NCBI GenBank assembly: GCA_002344005.1
Contig: DDTD01000038.1
Location: forward strand, 1-6,223
DNA length: 6,223 nt
DNA from: Ignavibacteria bacterium UBA2373
GTDB lineage: Bacteria; Bacteroidota; Ignavibacteria; Kapaibacteriales; UBA961
Direction of reading: 5' to 3'
Of the stretch, positions 1-6,223 are shown in pieces. The notes under the pieces were generated by a model that did not search any database, was not told where the DNA came from, and saw only the letters and a list, made by a program, of their open reading frames with translations. How positions within the stretch are numbered: position 1 is the first letter of the stretch; each line of letters begins with the position of its first letter. The translations under genes and the position numbers were made by a program.

Positions 1-2462
1 CAAAACCGCTCTATGGTGGAGGTATTGCTTTCCAATTAGTTGACAATTGCAATAATAACATTATTGATAATGTAGCTTTTGGCGTAGATATAACCAGACC
101 CAGTGTTAATATTGGGAATCGGCAAGGTGCTTTGCTGATTTCGAAAGGGTGTAACGAGAATATAATAAAAAATTGCAAATTTTCTTACAATAAGGGATTT
201 GAAGCCATAAGTGTTCGCGAAGCCAGTGGTACATTAATTGAAAATTGTGATTTTCAATATGATAGAATTCAAAAATATGAATATGTTTATAGTCCTAATA
301 ATGATTCAACTTATCAAAGAAATGGCATAAATATGGAAAATTGCCAAAACACTACAATTAAACATTGTATTTTCGGGACTCATACACAAAGAGGACTTAT
401 TGCCAGGGGAGTAAACATAAAAATAGATAGTAATGTTTTTGCGTTTACTCCCAACCGCGAATTGACTGCAATGGTGTCTGGGCAGGGGCATTATATCGCT
501 TTTTCTGCACTATCTGTGGAAGGTGTTAATATTGTTGTATCAAATAATTATTTTGGCAACTCACGTACCGGGCTTAGTGTTGGAGGGGCTAAAACAAAAC
601 TTTATAATGGTACGGATAGTGTTTACATTCACTCTAATTATTTTGGTCAAGTAATCGCTGACTCCGTGTTTACTCCATCAACCGGTATCTCATTAAATGG
701 TGGTTATATCAAAAATGTAATTATTGGCGATAAAGATATTGTTGATACAACTATATCAAATTCTTCACCTTTGTCAAACCATATCATTGGGTCATCCCAA
801 TATGGTATTGATATTATTTCTTATGATTCTTTGGTAAATAATATAATTATTGCGAACAATGATATAGGCTATGATGTAAAAACAAAAACAGATAAACCAA
901 CAAAACTTTCTGGAATACATATTACGGGCAACCCATCTGATATTGATATATATGATAACTCTATAGTATCCTTAAAAAATGGAGTTGAAATTGATACATT
1001 TAGACTAAACTTAGGAGAAAAACCAATTTTTAATCCAAGGAAAATTCGTGTCTCGGGAAATGTAATCGGAAACGAAGATAAAATTGGAATAATTAACAGT
1101 GAGGCAGGTGTTCAAGTTAATGGTGCAAGCACAGTTAATATTTACAAAAATACTATTTTGGGTTCTAATCATGGAATATGGTGTCGCTCACCATTAAACA
1201 ACTCTATCAAGGTTTATGAAAATGATATAGGGCATCTTTCTAACAAAGATAAAGCAAATAGAGGGCATGGTGTGTATATCAGCGATAAATGTTCGGATGT
1301 TTCTGTTGGGTTGTTAAACAATCCCAACTCTGCAAATAATATTGTGGGCAACAGACTTTCGGGGATAAAAGTTGAGGACTCTGCTTCTAAGGTACTAATA
1401 GTGTACAATAGTATCAATGAAAATAAACAAGCGAGTATAAGTCTTAATGATTCTGAAAAATATTACTCGGAAAACAAAGACTTGGATTCATTAGATTTAG
1501 ATACCGGAGCAAACTCATTACAAAATGCACCGGAGATTACAACAATAGATACTATTGTCGGAGGTATAGAATATAAAGCAAGATTTAATGCTTCTCCCGG
1601 AAAATATTTGCTACAACTTTACGGTACATACTCCTATCCTTTAGACTCCATTCACTATAGACCGCTTTTAGAGTTTGTGAATGAGTTCGAAGTAATAGTG
1701 CCTGATTCCGGAAAAATTATATTTACAAAACAAATTATCTCTCCACTGGCAAGATTACTCATAGCAGGACGTAATACTATAGCATTAACCGCAACAAATC
1801 AAGATCTCGAAACTTCACAATTAGGCCGAAGTGCAGGAGTAAAAGACAAGTATATAGATTTAGAAGTATTTTATGATGGCAATGATACTATAACCAATGA
1901 TAGAAATATAAAAACAAAATTATTTGTTGTCAATAATTCAATCGTGTCATTATCTAATGTGGTTGTAATTGATTCTATTCCTGATAGTTTTATCGTTGAT
2001 TCTATAACTGTCACCAACGGATCTCCTATTTTGACGGGACGTGAGATTAAATACACAATCCCTATGCTTAGCCAGAATGACACTGCTGTAATGACTGTGT
2101 ACGGACTCCAATTTTCAGGTGATACCCATAAACGATTTGCGCGAGTTGACTCTTTGAAAGAAGAGTTAAATACAAAAAATAACTTTGATACGATAGAAGT
2201 TAAAATTATCCCCTTAACTATTAAAGAAGATTCTCAATTCTTAAATACATACTATTATAGCTCTAATTTAGATTTAATTGTTGTATTTGATGGTAAAGCA
2301 GAAAACATACAACTTTATGACTTATTAGGTAATAAAGTTTCTGTAAATATGGTAGCACATAACAACACGTTAGTTCTTAACGAACTGCCTTTAGGTATTT
2401 ATCTTCTTTCTTTTCGTGATTACAGTAACGTTTATCATAGATTGTCAATAATACATTATTGA
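1..2462 (+). CDS. T9SS-exported right-handed beta-helix repeat protein, 5'-truncated
   Basis: The frame is open from the left edge (first full codon at 3) to TGA at 2460-2462, giving 819 visible residues; the true start lies upstream, and a TTG at 132 is only an internal codon. Visible residues 1 to about 500 show short repeats rich in Asn, Ile, Val and Gly (NIIDNVAFG, NIYKNTILGSNHGI, IVGNRLSGIKV), as in NosD/PbH1 parallel beta-helices. Near 498-511 is DLDTGANSLQNAPE, a motif that commonly closes such helices, followed by a beta module ending IALTATNQDLETSQ. Residues about 617-739 resemble a DUF11-type Ig-like domain. The last 80 residues look like a T9SS type A sorting domain (IQLYDLLGNKV, LPLGIYLLSF), but the usual YPNP motif is missing. 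By family it is an extracellular or cell-surface protein, perhaps a glycan-binding adhesin or polysaccharide-active enzyme; no catalytic residues can be assigned. The 368-base gap downstream suggests it is not in the protease operon. Confidence 0.85.
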   Translation, partial: KPLYGGGIAFQLVDNCNNNIIDNVAFGVDITRPSVNIGNRQGALLISKGCNENIIKNCKFSYNKGFEAISVREASGTLIENCDFQYDRIQKYEYVYSPNNDSTYQRNGINMENCQNTTIKHCIFGTHTQRGLIARGVNIKIDSNVFAFTPNRELTAMVSGQGHYIAFSALSVEGVNIVVSNNYFGNSRTGLSVGGAKTKLYNGTDSVYIHSNYFGQVIADSVFTPSTGISLNGGYIKNVIIGDKDIVDTTISNSSPLSNHIIGSSQYGIDIISYDSLVNNIIIANNDIGYDVKTKTDKPTKLSGIHITGNPSDIDIYDNSIVSLKNGVEIDTFRLNLGEKPIFNPRKIRVSGNVIGNEDKIGIINSEAGVQVNGASTVNIYKNTILGSNHGIWCRSPLNNSIKVYENDIGHLSNKDKANRGHGVYISDKCSDVSVGLLNNPNSANNIVGNRLSGIKVEDSASKVLIVYNSINENKQASISLNDSEKYYSENKDLDSLDLDTGANSLQNAPEITTIDTIVGGIEYKARFNASPGKYLLQLYGTYSYPLDSIHYRPLLEFVNEFEVIVPDSGKIIFTKQIISPLARLLIAGRNTIALTATNQDLETSQLGRSAGVKDKYIDLEVFYDGNDTITNDRNIKTKLFVVNNSIVSLSNVVVIDSIPDSFIVDSITVTNGSPILTGREIKYTIPMLSQNDTAVMTVYGLQFSGDTHKRFARVDSLKEELNTKNNFDTIEVKIIPLTIKEDSQFLNTYYYSSNLDLIVVFDGKAENIQLYDLLGNKVSVNMVAHNNTLVLNELPLGIYLLSFRDYSNVYHRLSIIHY

Positions 2463-2830
2463 GAGTAGAATAATAATCAAATTTAAAAAATATGGCTCCG
2501 TGTTTATTACTTATTATGTTATTGATAGAAAATCTTGGCAATGAATTCCAACATATTTTTTTTGGGCTTTTACAACTCAATTGTTCTATCATTGAGATTT
2601 TAGGGTGCTTTTTATATAATGTTTTTGGTTCTTTATGATACTAAGGATTGCAAAATTTGATATAAAGATTAATGTACTTTTGTTTATGAAATTACCGGAA
2701 TTTTATTGACAAGATAAAATCCATCTTAAGTTTTTTACATGTATAGTTTTTTTTCAATAGTGTAGAATACGCTTGCTTTCTATCAATTGAAATATTATCC
2801 ATGATTTTATTAACCTCATAGTTCTCCATT
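2463..2830. other. AT-rich intergenic region, no gene
   Basis: I see no convincing gene in these 368 bases. A short weak hairpin (TTGG at 2535-2538 with CCAA at 2548-2551) is followed by a run of eight T at 2556-2563 and could end transcription of the beta-helix gene. A second weak candidate is CTCAAT (2576-2581) with ATTGAG (2591-2596). TACTTTTG at 2675-2682 matches the Bacteroidota -7 consensus TAnnTTTG, but the upstream TTG triplets (2648-2650, 2657-2659) are at poor spacing. A TTGACA at 2706-2711 lacks a good -10 partner. The promoter of the lipoprotein-protease operon probably lies here but cannot be fixed. Confidence 0.5.
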
Positions 2831-3154
2831 ATGAAACACTATGTCTTTACTCTTCTATGTTGCATAACATTTATGAATTGTTCATCATCATCAGTCTTAG
2901 AGCAAAAATCCACACGTGCATTACGAGAAACTCTTGCACAACAAACCGCAGAGGATGTTTCCCATACCGTTCTTGTTACAATGCAAGGTTTTGGTGATGA
3001 ACAGAAGAAAGAAGTGTCATTATGCGGAGTAAGTATTATTGTTGCTACTCCATCAGTGGTTACGATGATTGGCACGCGCGAGGAACTTGAATGTGTTGCC
3101 AAAAAACCGTTTGTTAAAAGTCTTGAATTATCGCAAAATAAAAAAACTCAATAA
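2831..3154 (+). CDS. Small putative lipoprotein resembling the downstream subtilase's propeptide (I9-like inhibitor/foldase candidate)
   Basis: The product has 107 residues. Lys2 and a hydrophobic stretch (4-15) precede Cys17 in FMNC, a degenerate lipobox, followed by four Ser; this suggests a lipoprotein, though the site is not canonical. After a polar linker (18-44), residues 46-105 match the protease propeptide encoded 23 bases downstream. TVLV (46-49) corresponds to TVYV (68-71), and residues 66-105 align without gaps to 86-125 of the protease with 13 of 40 identical, including G66, I69-I70, T73, S75-V76, L86, V95 and E99-Q102 (ELSQ in both). The beta-strand, helix, V..(L/A)E pattern fits peptidase inhibitor I9 domains. 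I infer a periplasm-facing, membrane-anchored inhibitor or folding helper for the protease; it could also be a non-functional duplicate. Cys65 and Cys88 might form a disulfide. The start is the first possible ATG, because an in-frame TAG lies at 2819-2821. No clear Shine-Dalgarno sequence is visible. Confidence 0.8.
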   Translation: MKHYVFTLLCCITFMNCSSSSVLEQKSTRALRETLAQQTAEDVSHTVLVTMQGFGDEQKKEVSLCGVSIIVATPSVVTMIGTREELECVAKKPFVKSLELSQNKKTQ

Positions 3155-3166
3155 ATTTTCATTATG

Positions 3167-3172
3167 AAAGGA
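3167..3172 (+). promoter_or_regulatory. Ribosome binding site of the subtilase gene
   Basis: AAAGGA lies five bases before the ATG at 3178, in the 23-base gap after the lipoprotein stop codon. It supports the chosen start and translation from a shared message. The lipoprotein gene has no comparable site, so the two cistrons may be translated at different rates. Confidence 0.6.
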
Positions 3173-3177
3173 ATAGC

Positions 3178-5391
3178 ATGAAGAAATTTCTTCTTCTCTT
3201 AGCACTCTGTGCTTCAACAACATTCGCTTCTGCAGCCAATGTTTCGCCTGTTGCTACTAAATGCAATGCTCGTACAGCAATGGTATTAACCCCGATTGTG
3301 GAATATCAAGGAAAAAATGTTGCCGACTATATTTTAGCAACACAAAAAATACAGTTTCCTTTTATGGCATTGAATAATACGGTATATGTACAGTTATTAA
3401 TTCAGCATCGCGGGACTATGCCTGAGCTGTTCGGTGGTGAGATTATTACTCAAACATCATCTGTTGCGGCAGTACGCATTCCGCTTAATTCATTGCAACA
3501 ATTTTTACAACAAGAAACGGTTATTGCCGCGGAACTTTCGCAACGTTTCAAAAAATCAATGGATGAAAGCCGGAAAGAAATTGGTGCCGACCGCGTTCAT
3601 AACGGACAAGGGGTTGCTAAATTAACCGGTAAAGGTGTTATTGTCGGTGTTTATGATACAGGTATTGACACAAAACATCCCGATTTTTCTACCGAATCAG
3701 GTTCACGTATTCTCTATCTTTGGGATATGGCTAATGATGGAAAATCACCTGCAAAATATCCTTGGGGAACAGAATATACCAAAGCAGATATAGACCAGGG
3801 TACTTCGCAAGAAAAAGATTTCGACGGTCATGGCACTCATGTCGCGGGCACAGCGGCAGGTAATGGGCGCGGTAAAGCAGAAATGAAAGGTATTGCACCC
3901 GAAGCTGATATTATTGTGGTTAAAGGCGTACGTGAGGATGACAAATCAAGTTTCGATGATGCCGATATTATTGCAGGATGTGCATATATTTTTGAAAAAG
4001 CACAAGAATTAGGCAAACCTGCCGTTATTAATTTAAGTCTTGGATCTGTTCTTGGTCCTCATGATGGCACTTCCGCATTAGAAATTGCTCTGTCCGAATT
4101 AGTGCAACCCGGAAAATTGATTATTGCTGCTGCCGGTAATGAAGGAACTCTTCCTATTCATGCCGGTACATCATATCAAGCCGGTGAAAATATCGGCACA
4201 TATATATCACCGATAAATGTGTGTGATCTTTTTGAAAATTTCTGTCCGGATATTCCGAATATTTTCGTGACAGCTGCGGATATTTGGTTCAAAGGCGGCT
4301 CGATAGACTCTATGTATATTGAAGCATATTCATCCACTTCTTTCAGCATGGTAGGCAGATTAGGAATGGCTGTCGGTGATGCTGTTGATAATGTAGAATT
4401 AAATGCAAATAATAAAGTTATCGGCTATATTTCAGTGACAACAATCAATAGCTCCAACAATGGTGATGATAACTCATTTATTCGTATTTCCAATAATGGC
4501 AATGAAGATATTATTATTGATGATTATGTGTGGGTATATCGCTTTACAACAAAATCAGCAGGACAAATTGATATGTGGGCTGGTATTCCCGTGCCTCAAA
4601 CTCTGCCGGCAACTTTTCGCGTATTCACGGGTAATACCGATATGACTATCGGTTCACCCGCAAGTGCAAAAAAACTCATCAGCGTTGGTTCTTATGTCAC
4701 AAAAAATGAATGGGATAGTAAAAGTGGAAAACAAAGTGGCAATAATCTTTCTTTAGGCGTTATTTCTACATTCAGCAGCAAAGGTCCAACACGCGACGGA
4801 CGCATTGCGCCTTTACTCACAGCACCCGGTGAAGTAATTTTTGCAGCGGCTTCATCCGATATGGAGCAAGATGATAAATTAAATCGTATATCACCTGATG
4901 GTATGTATTATGGTATTGAGGGAACAAGTATGGCAACACCGCATGTTGCGGGAACAGTAGCATTGATGTTGCAAGCTCGACCAACATTAACATTTGAACA
5001 AGTATCCGATATTATCAAAGAATGGTCACGCAAAGATGCACGCACAGGAGAAAATTTACCGAATAATACATGGGGATATGGAAAAATTGATGCCTATTTT
5101 TATGCTTTACAATCAACCCTTACTTCTGTGAATGAAGAAAATTATACCAATAATAATGCTGTGAATATATATCCCAATCCTGCTTATGATAATGTAACTA
5201 TATCCGTTGCGGATGGTATTACTATTCATAATGTGATGGTGACGGATATTGCCGGAAATACTATTATGCAAAAAGCAAATACTTCATCATCTGCGACTTT
5301 GTCGTCTGCTTCATTATCTAATGGTGTGTATGGTGTGCATATTCTTACTTCTGCGGGACTTTATCACAAAGTACTGACAATTGTAAAATAA
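3178..5391 (+). CDS. Secreted subtilisin-family (S8) serine protease with T9SS C-terminal sorting domain
   Basis: This complete 737-residue product should be an extracellular or cell-surface endopeptidase. Residues 1-19 form a Sec signal peptide (KK, poly-Leu, then FASA before the likely cut). Residues about 20-140 are the propeptide, with an I9-like part at 68-122 ending AAELSQ. The catalytic domain shows Asp160 in DTGID, His218 in GHGTHVAGTAAG, oxyanion Asn321 in AAAGNEG and Ser584 in GTSMATPHVAG, so it should be active. Between Asn321 and the conserved GSPASAKKLISVG (492-504) lie about 170 extra residues of mostly beta character. Similar insertions occur as jelly-roll domains in CspB-like subtilases; that match is my inference. 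FSSKGPTRDG (532-541) and a TAPG loop precede Ser584. Residues about 663-737, starting NIYPNP and ending HKVLTIVK, are a type A T9SS sorting domain, normally removed at the outer membrane. The gene lies 23 bases after its propeptide-like partner and before a strong terminator, so the two are probably co-transcribed. Substrates are unknown. Confidence 0.96.
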   Translation: MKKFLLLLALCASTTFASAANVSPVATKCNARTAMVLTPIVEYQGKNVADYILATQKIQFPFMALNNTVYVQLLIQHRGTMPELFGGEIITQTSSVAAVRIPLNSLQQFLQQETVIAAELSQRFKKSMDESRKEIGADRVHNGQGVAKLTGKGVIVGVYDTGIDTKHPDFSTESGSRILYLWDMANDGKSPAKYPWGTEYTKADIDQGTSQEKDFDGHGTHVAGTAAGNGRGKAEMKGIAPEADIIVVKGVREDDKSSFDDADIIAGCAYIFEKAQELGKPAVINLSLGSVLGPHDGTSALEIALSELVQPGKLIIAAAGNEGTLPIHAGTSYQAGENIGTYISPINVCDLFENFCPDIPNIFVTAADIWFKGGSIDSMYIEAYSSTSFSMVGRLGMAVGDAVDNVELNANNKVIGYISVTTINSSNNGDDNSFIRISNNGNEDIIIDDYVWVYRFTTKSAGQIDMWAGIPVPQTLPATFRVFTGNTDMTIGSPASAKKLISVGSYVTKNEWDSKSGKQSGNNLSLGVISTFSSKGPTRDGRIAPLLTAPGEVIFAAASSDMEQDDKLNRISPDGMYYGIEGTSMATPHVAGTVALMLQARPTLTFEQVSDIIKEWSRKDARTGENLPNNTWGYGKIDAYFYALQSTLTSVNEENYTNNNAVNIYPNPAYDNVTISVADGITIHNVMVTDIAGNTIMQKANTSSSATLSSASLSNGVYGVHILTSAGLYHKVLTIVK

Positions 5392-5418
5392 ATCTATTCT
5401 TTTTTATTGACTTCACTC

Positions 5419-5452
5419 AAGGTCATTTCGCATTGCGGGATGACCTTTTTTT
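5419..5452 (+). terminator. Intrinsic terminator after the subtilase gene
   Basis: AAGGTCAT (5419-5426) pairs perfectly with ATGACCTT (5440-5447). Inside, TTCGC (5427-5431) pairs with GCGGG (5435-5439), using two T-G wobbles. The result is a continuous 13-bp stem with a three-base ATT loop, and the T tract runs from 5446 to 5452. The hairpin begins 28 bases past the stop codon and should end the lipoprotein-protease transcript. Confidence 0.85.
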
Positions 5453-5616
5453 ATAGAACTTATCTAAACAAAAGTCAAGAAGTTGAATATTTATATATTT
5501 GAAAGAACACCTTACACTTACAAAACAACTTCCCATTATAGTTTAACAGAACTACAAAACATTCGCTGTTCATACAACTGATTCCACAGATTCATATCCA
5601 AAGATTCCATTACGCG

Positions 5617-5857
5617 ATGAATTTCATCCCATCCATCGGAGGGGTGTCCGCAGGACGGGGTGGGTTTCTCATTGAGGTGTGCCAGACGGTCATTGAGCTT
5701 CGGTTGATGAGCTTGTCGAAATGGACAGGGTGGGAACGTATTGATGAGATTTGTCCCTCTTTTTTTCTGCCCGTCGGGGAGAAGTCTTTTATGCCTTCCC
5801 CGCGGGGAAGGACGGGATGGGGCAAAACACATGAAGCAGAAATATGGACGGGGTGGA
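5617..5857. repeat. GC-rich mosaic of short intergenic repeats
   Basis: This stretch is visibly richer in G and C than its surroundings and is built from recurring short words. GGACGGGGTGGG (5653-5664), GGACAGGGTGGG (5723-5734), GGACGGGATGGGG (5810-5822) and GGACGGGGTGGA (5846-5857) are four variants of one motif on the same strand; a weaker fifth, GACGGGATGAAG, is at 5899-5910. Between them are GTCC-GCA-GGAC (5646-5656), paired GAGCTT words (5695-5700 and 5709-5714) next to GTCGAAATGG, and a long GC palindrome. I infer a cluster of short dispersed repeats that probably occurs elsewhere in the genome; copies outside this window cannot be seen. Confidence 0.55.
5794..5811. repeat. Perfect 18-bp GC-rich palindrome
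   Basis: CCTTCCCCGCGGGGAAGG equals its own reverse complement. Nearby, CGGGGA (5775-5780) plus GAAG can compete for CTTCCCCG (5795-5802), and CCCGTC (5770-5775) can pair with GACGGG (5811-5816), so alternative foldings exist. There is no T tract, so it is not a normal terminator. Its role is unknown; a REP-like element or protein binding site is possible. Confidence 0.85.
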
Positions 5858-5893
5858 TGTATTTATTTCTATTATCATATCATCCCTTTAGGA

Positions 5894-6223
5894 TTATTGA
5901 CGGGATGAAGCGCGACAAAAAAAAGAGCCATTGAACATCATCTGCATATCTGCTATTGAACCATGCTCATCATCTGCCTCTGACTTTTCATCATCTACCC
6001 CTGTCATGCGACCATCTGTCTCTGTCTTGCGACCTTCTGTCCCTGACTTGTGACCATCTGCCCCTGTATTGCGACCATCTGGCTCTGTTTCATGACTATC
6101 TGGCTCTGATTTGTGACTATCTGCCTCTGATTTGTGACCATCTGCCTCTGTCTTTTGATCATCTGGCTCTGACTTTTCATCATCTGGCTCTGACTTTTCA
6201 TCATCTGGCTCTGACTTATGACC
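5894..6223 (-). CDS. Possible C-terminus of an acidic heptad-repeat protein, 5'-truncated
   Basis: Reading leftward on the minus strand from the right edge (first codon 6223-6221), the frame stays open for 109 codons to TAA at 5896-5894. Each 21-bp DNA repeat encodes one heptad of the form K-(S/T)-E-(P/A)-D-x-x: KSEPDDE, KTEADGH, KSEADSH, KTETDGR and so on, twelve in all. A non-repeated tail of about 20 residues follows, ending FFCRASSRQ. The peptide is strongly hydrophilic and probably disordered. Doubts remain. Two other frames are also open through much of the array, as expected for a repeat length divisible by three. Differences between units fall mainly on first and second codon positions in this frame, which is not the mark of purifying selection. 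The start and any upstream domains lie outside the window, so no function can be given. Confidence 0.35.
   Translation of the reverse strand, partial: GHKSEPDDEKSEPDDEKSEPDDQKTEADGHKSEADSHKSEPDSHETEPDGRNTGADGHKSGTEGRKTETDGRMTGVDDEKSEADDEHGSIADMQMMFNGSFFCRASSRQ
5971..6222. repeat. Tandem array of twelve 21-bp repeats, continuing past the right edge
   Basis: Twelve consecutive units, each exactly 21 bp, start at 5971, 5992, 6013 and so on to 6202; the last base of the window begins a thirteenth. The plus-strand unit starts CATCTG-N-C-Y-CTG and its last nine bases are more variable, most often ACTTTTCAT. Units at 6160 and 6181 are identical, 6202 differs from them only near its end, and 6097 and 6118 differ at one base. 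The units around 5992-6075 are the most divergent. A degenerate half-recognisable unit may precede 5971. No spacers are present, so this is a minisatellite-type array, not CRISPR. Confidence 0.97.

Larger units (their letters stand above)
5453..5893. other. Intergenic region without a convincing gene
   Basis: The left part, to about 5616, is AT-rich and featureless apart from ATTCCACAGATTC (5581-5593), which resembles short words often scattered between genes in these lineages. The right part is the GC-richer repeat mosaic annotated separately. Several short open frames on both strands cross the mosaic, but they read through palindromes and low-complexity Pro/Gly/Arg peptides and have no start context, so I do not call them genes. 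Confidence 0.6.

Noticed and set aside
2377..2592. Minus-strand frame of 71 codons across the 3' end of the beta-helix gene
   Set aside because: It overlaps a well-supported gene, has AT-driven composition and shows no domain or start signal.
2801..2821. Six-codon open frame (ATG to TAG) just before the lipoprotein gene, considered as a leader peptide
   Set aside because: Such short frames are expected by chance. It has no ribosome site and no attenuator-like hairpin follows it.
3164..3180. Five-codon ATG frame whose TGA overlaps the protease ATG
   Set aside because: The real start at 3178 has a well-spaced AAAGGA and leads into a standard signal peptide. The mini-frame arises from the ribosome-site sequence itself.
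5536..5832. Minus-strand frame of 98 codons, and an overlapping 71-codon minus frame at 5610-5825
   Set aside because: Both run through the GC-rich repeat mosaic and yield Pro/Arg/Gly-rich peptides of the kind produced by intergenic repeats. There is no start context, and the frames overlap each other.
5880..5908. Inverted repeat TCATCCC/GGGATGA around the stop of the possible minus-strand gene, as a terminator
   Set aside because: Seven pairs with a 15-base loop and no T tract on either strand; it may just be part of the repeated GGGATG words.
5617..5934. Plus-strand frame of 105 codons
   Set aside because: It starts at the edge of the repeat mosaic, reads through the 18-bp palindrome, has no ribosome site and shows no recognisable domain.
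6004..6204. Minus-strand Met/Gln-rich heptad frame (MKSQSQM type)
   Set aside because: It is open only because the repeat length is divisible by three, and it is broken by two in-frame stops in the unit at 5992-6012. The alternative minus frame continues to 5894.
5971..6223. CRISPR array
   Set aside because: Units are contiguous 21-bp repeats with no unique spacers and no cas genes nearby.

Overview
The window looks like a piece of an AT-rich genome from the Bacteroidota/Chlorobiota/Ignavibacteria-like (FCB) lineages. Two genes end in C-terminal modules typical of type IX secretion system (T9SS) cargo. The small gene between them has a lipoprotein-type leader, and Shine-Dalgarno signals are weak or absent except in front of the protease. 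The genus cannot be named from the sequence.

Layout, left to right. Positions 1-2462 (+) hold the 3' part of a large secreted right-handed beta-helix protein. It continues into a DUF11-like module and a divergent T9SS C-terminal domain, and its 5' end lies outside the window. Positions 2463-2830 are an AT-rich intergenic stretch without a gene. Positions 2831-3154 (+) encode a 107-residue putative lipoprotein. After only 23 bases comes a complete 737-residue subtilisin-family (S8) protease at 3178-5391 (+), with signal peptide, propeptide, full catalytic set, a large insertion and a T9SS sorting domain. A strong intrinsic terminator follows at 5419-5452. Positions 5453-5893 contain no convincing gene. 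Their right part (about 5617-5860) is a GC-richer mosaic of short repeats and palindromes. The right edge (5971-6222) is an uninterrupted array of twelve 21-bp tandem repeats. A minus-strand reading frame stays open through it to the window edge and would encode the C-terminus of an acidic heptad-repeat protein ending at 5894.

The most interesting point is the pair 2831-3154 / 3178-5391. The C-terminal half of the small lipoprotein aligns, without a gap over 40 residues, with the propeptide of the protease encoded just downstream, including the shared ending ELSQ. This suggests a free-standing propeptide-like (I9-type) inhibitor or folding helper, co-transcribed with its T9SS-exported subtilase. 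The layout recalls the potempin lipoprotein inhibitors encoded beside KLIKK proteases in Tannerella, but here the inhibitor appears to come from a propeptide duplication. The second point is the tandem repeat array, whose coding status is ambiguous.
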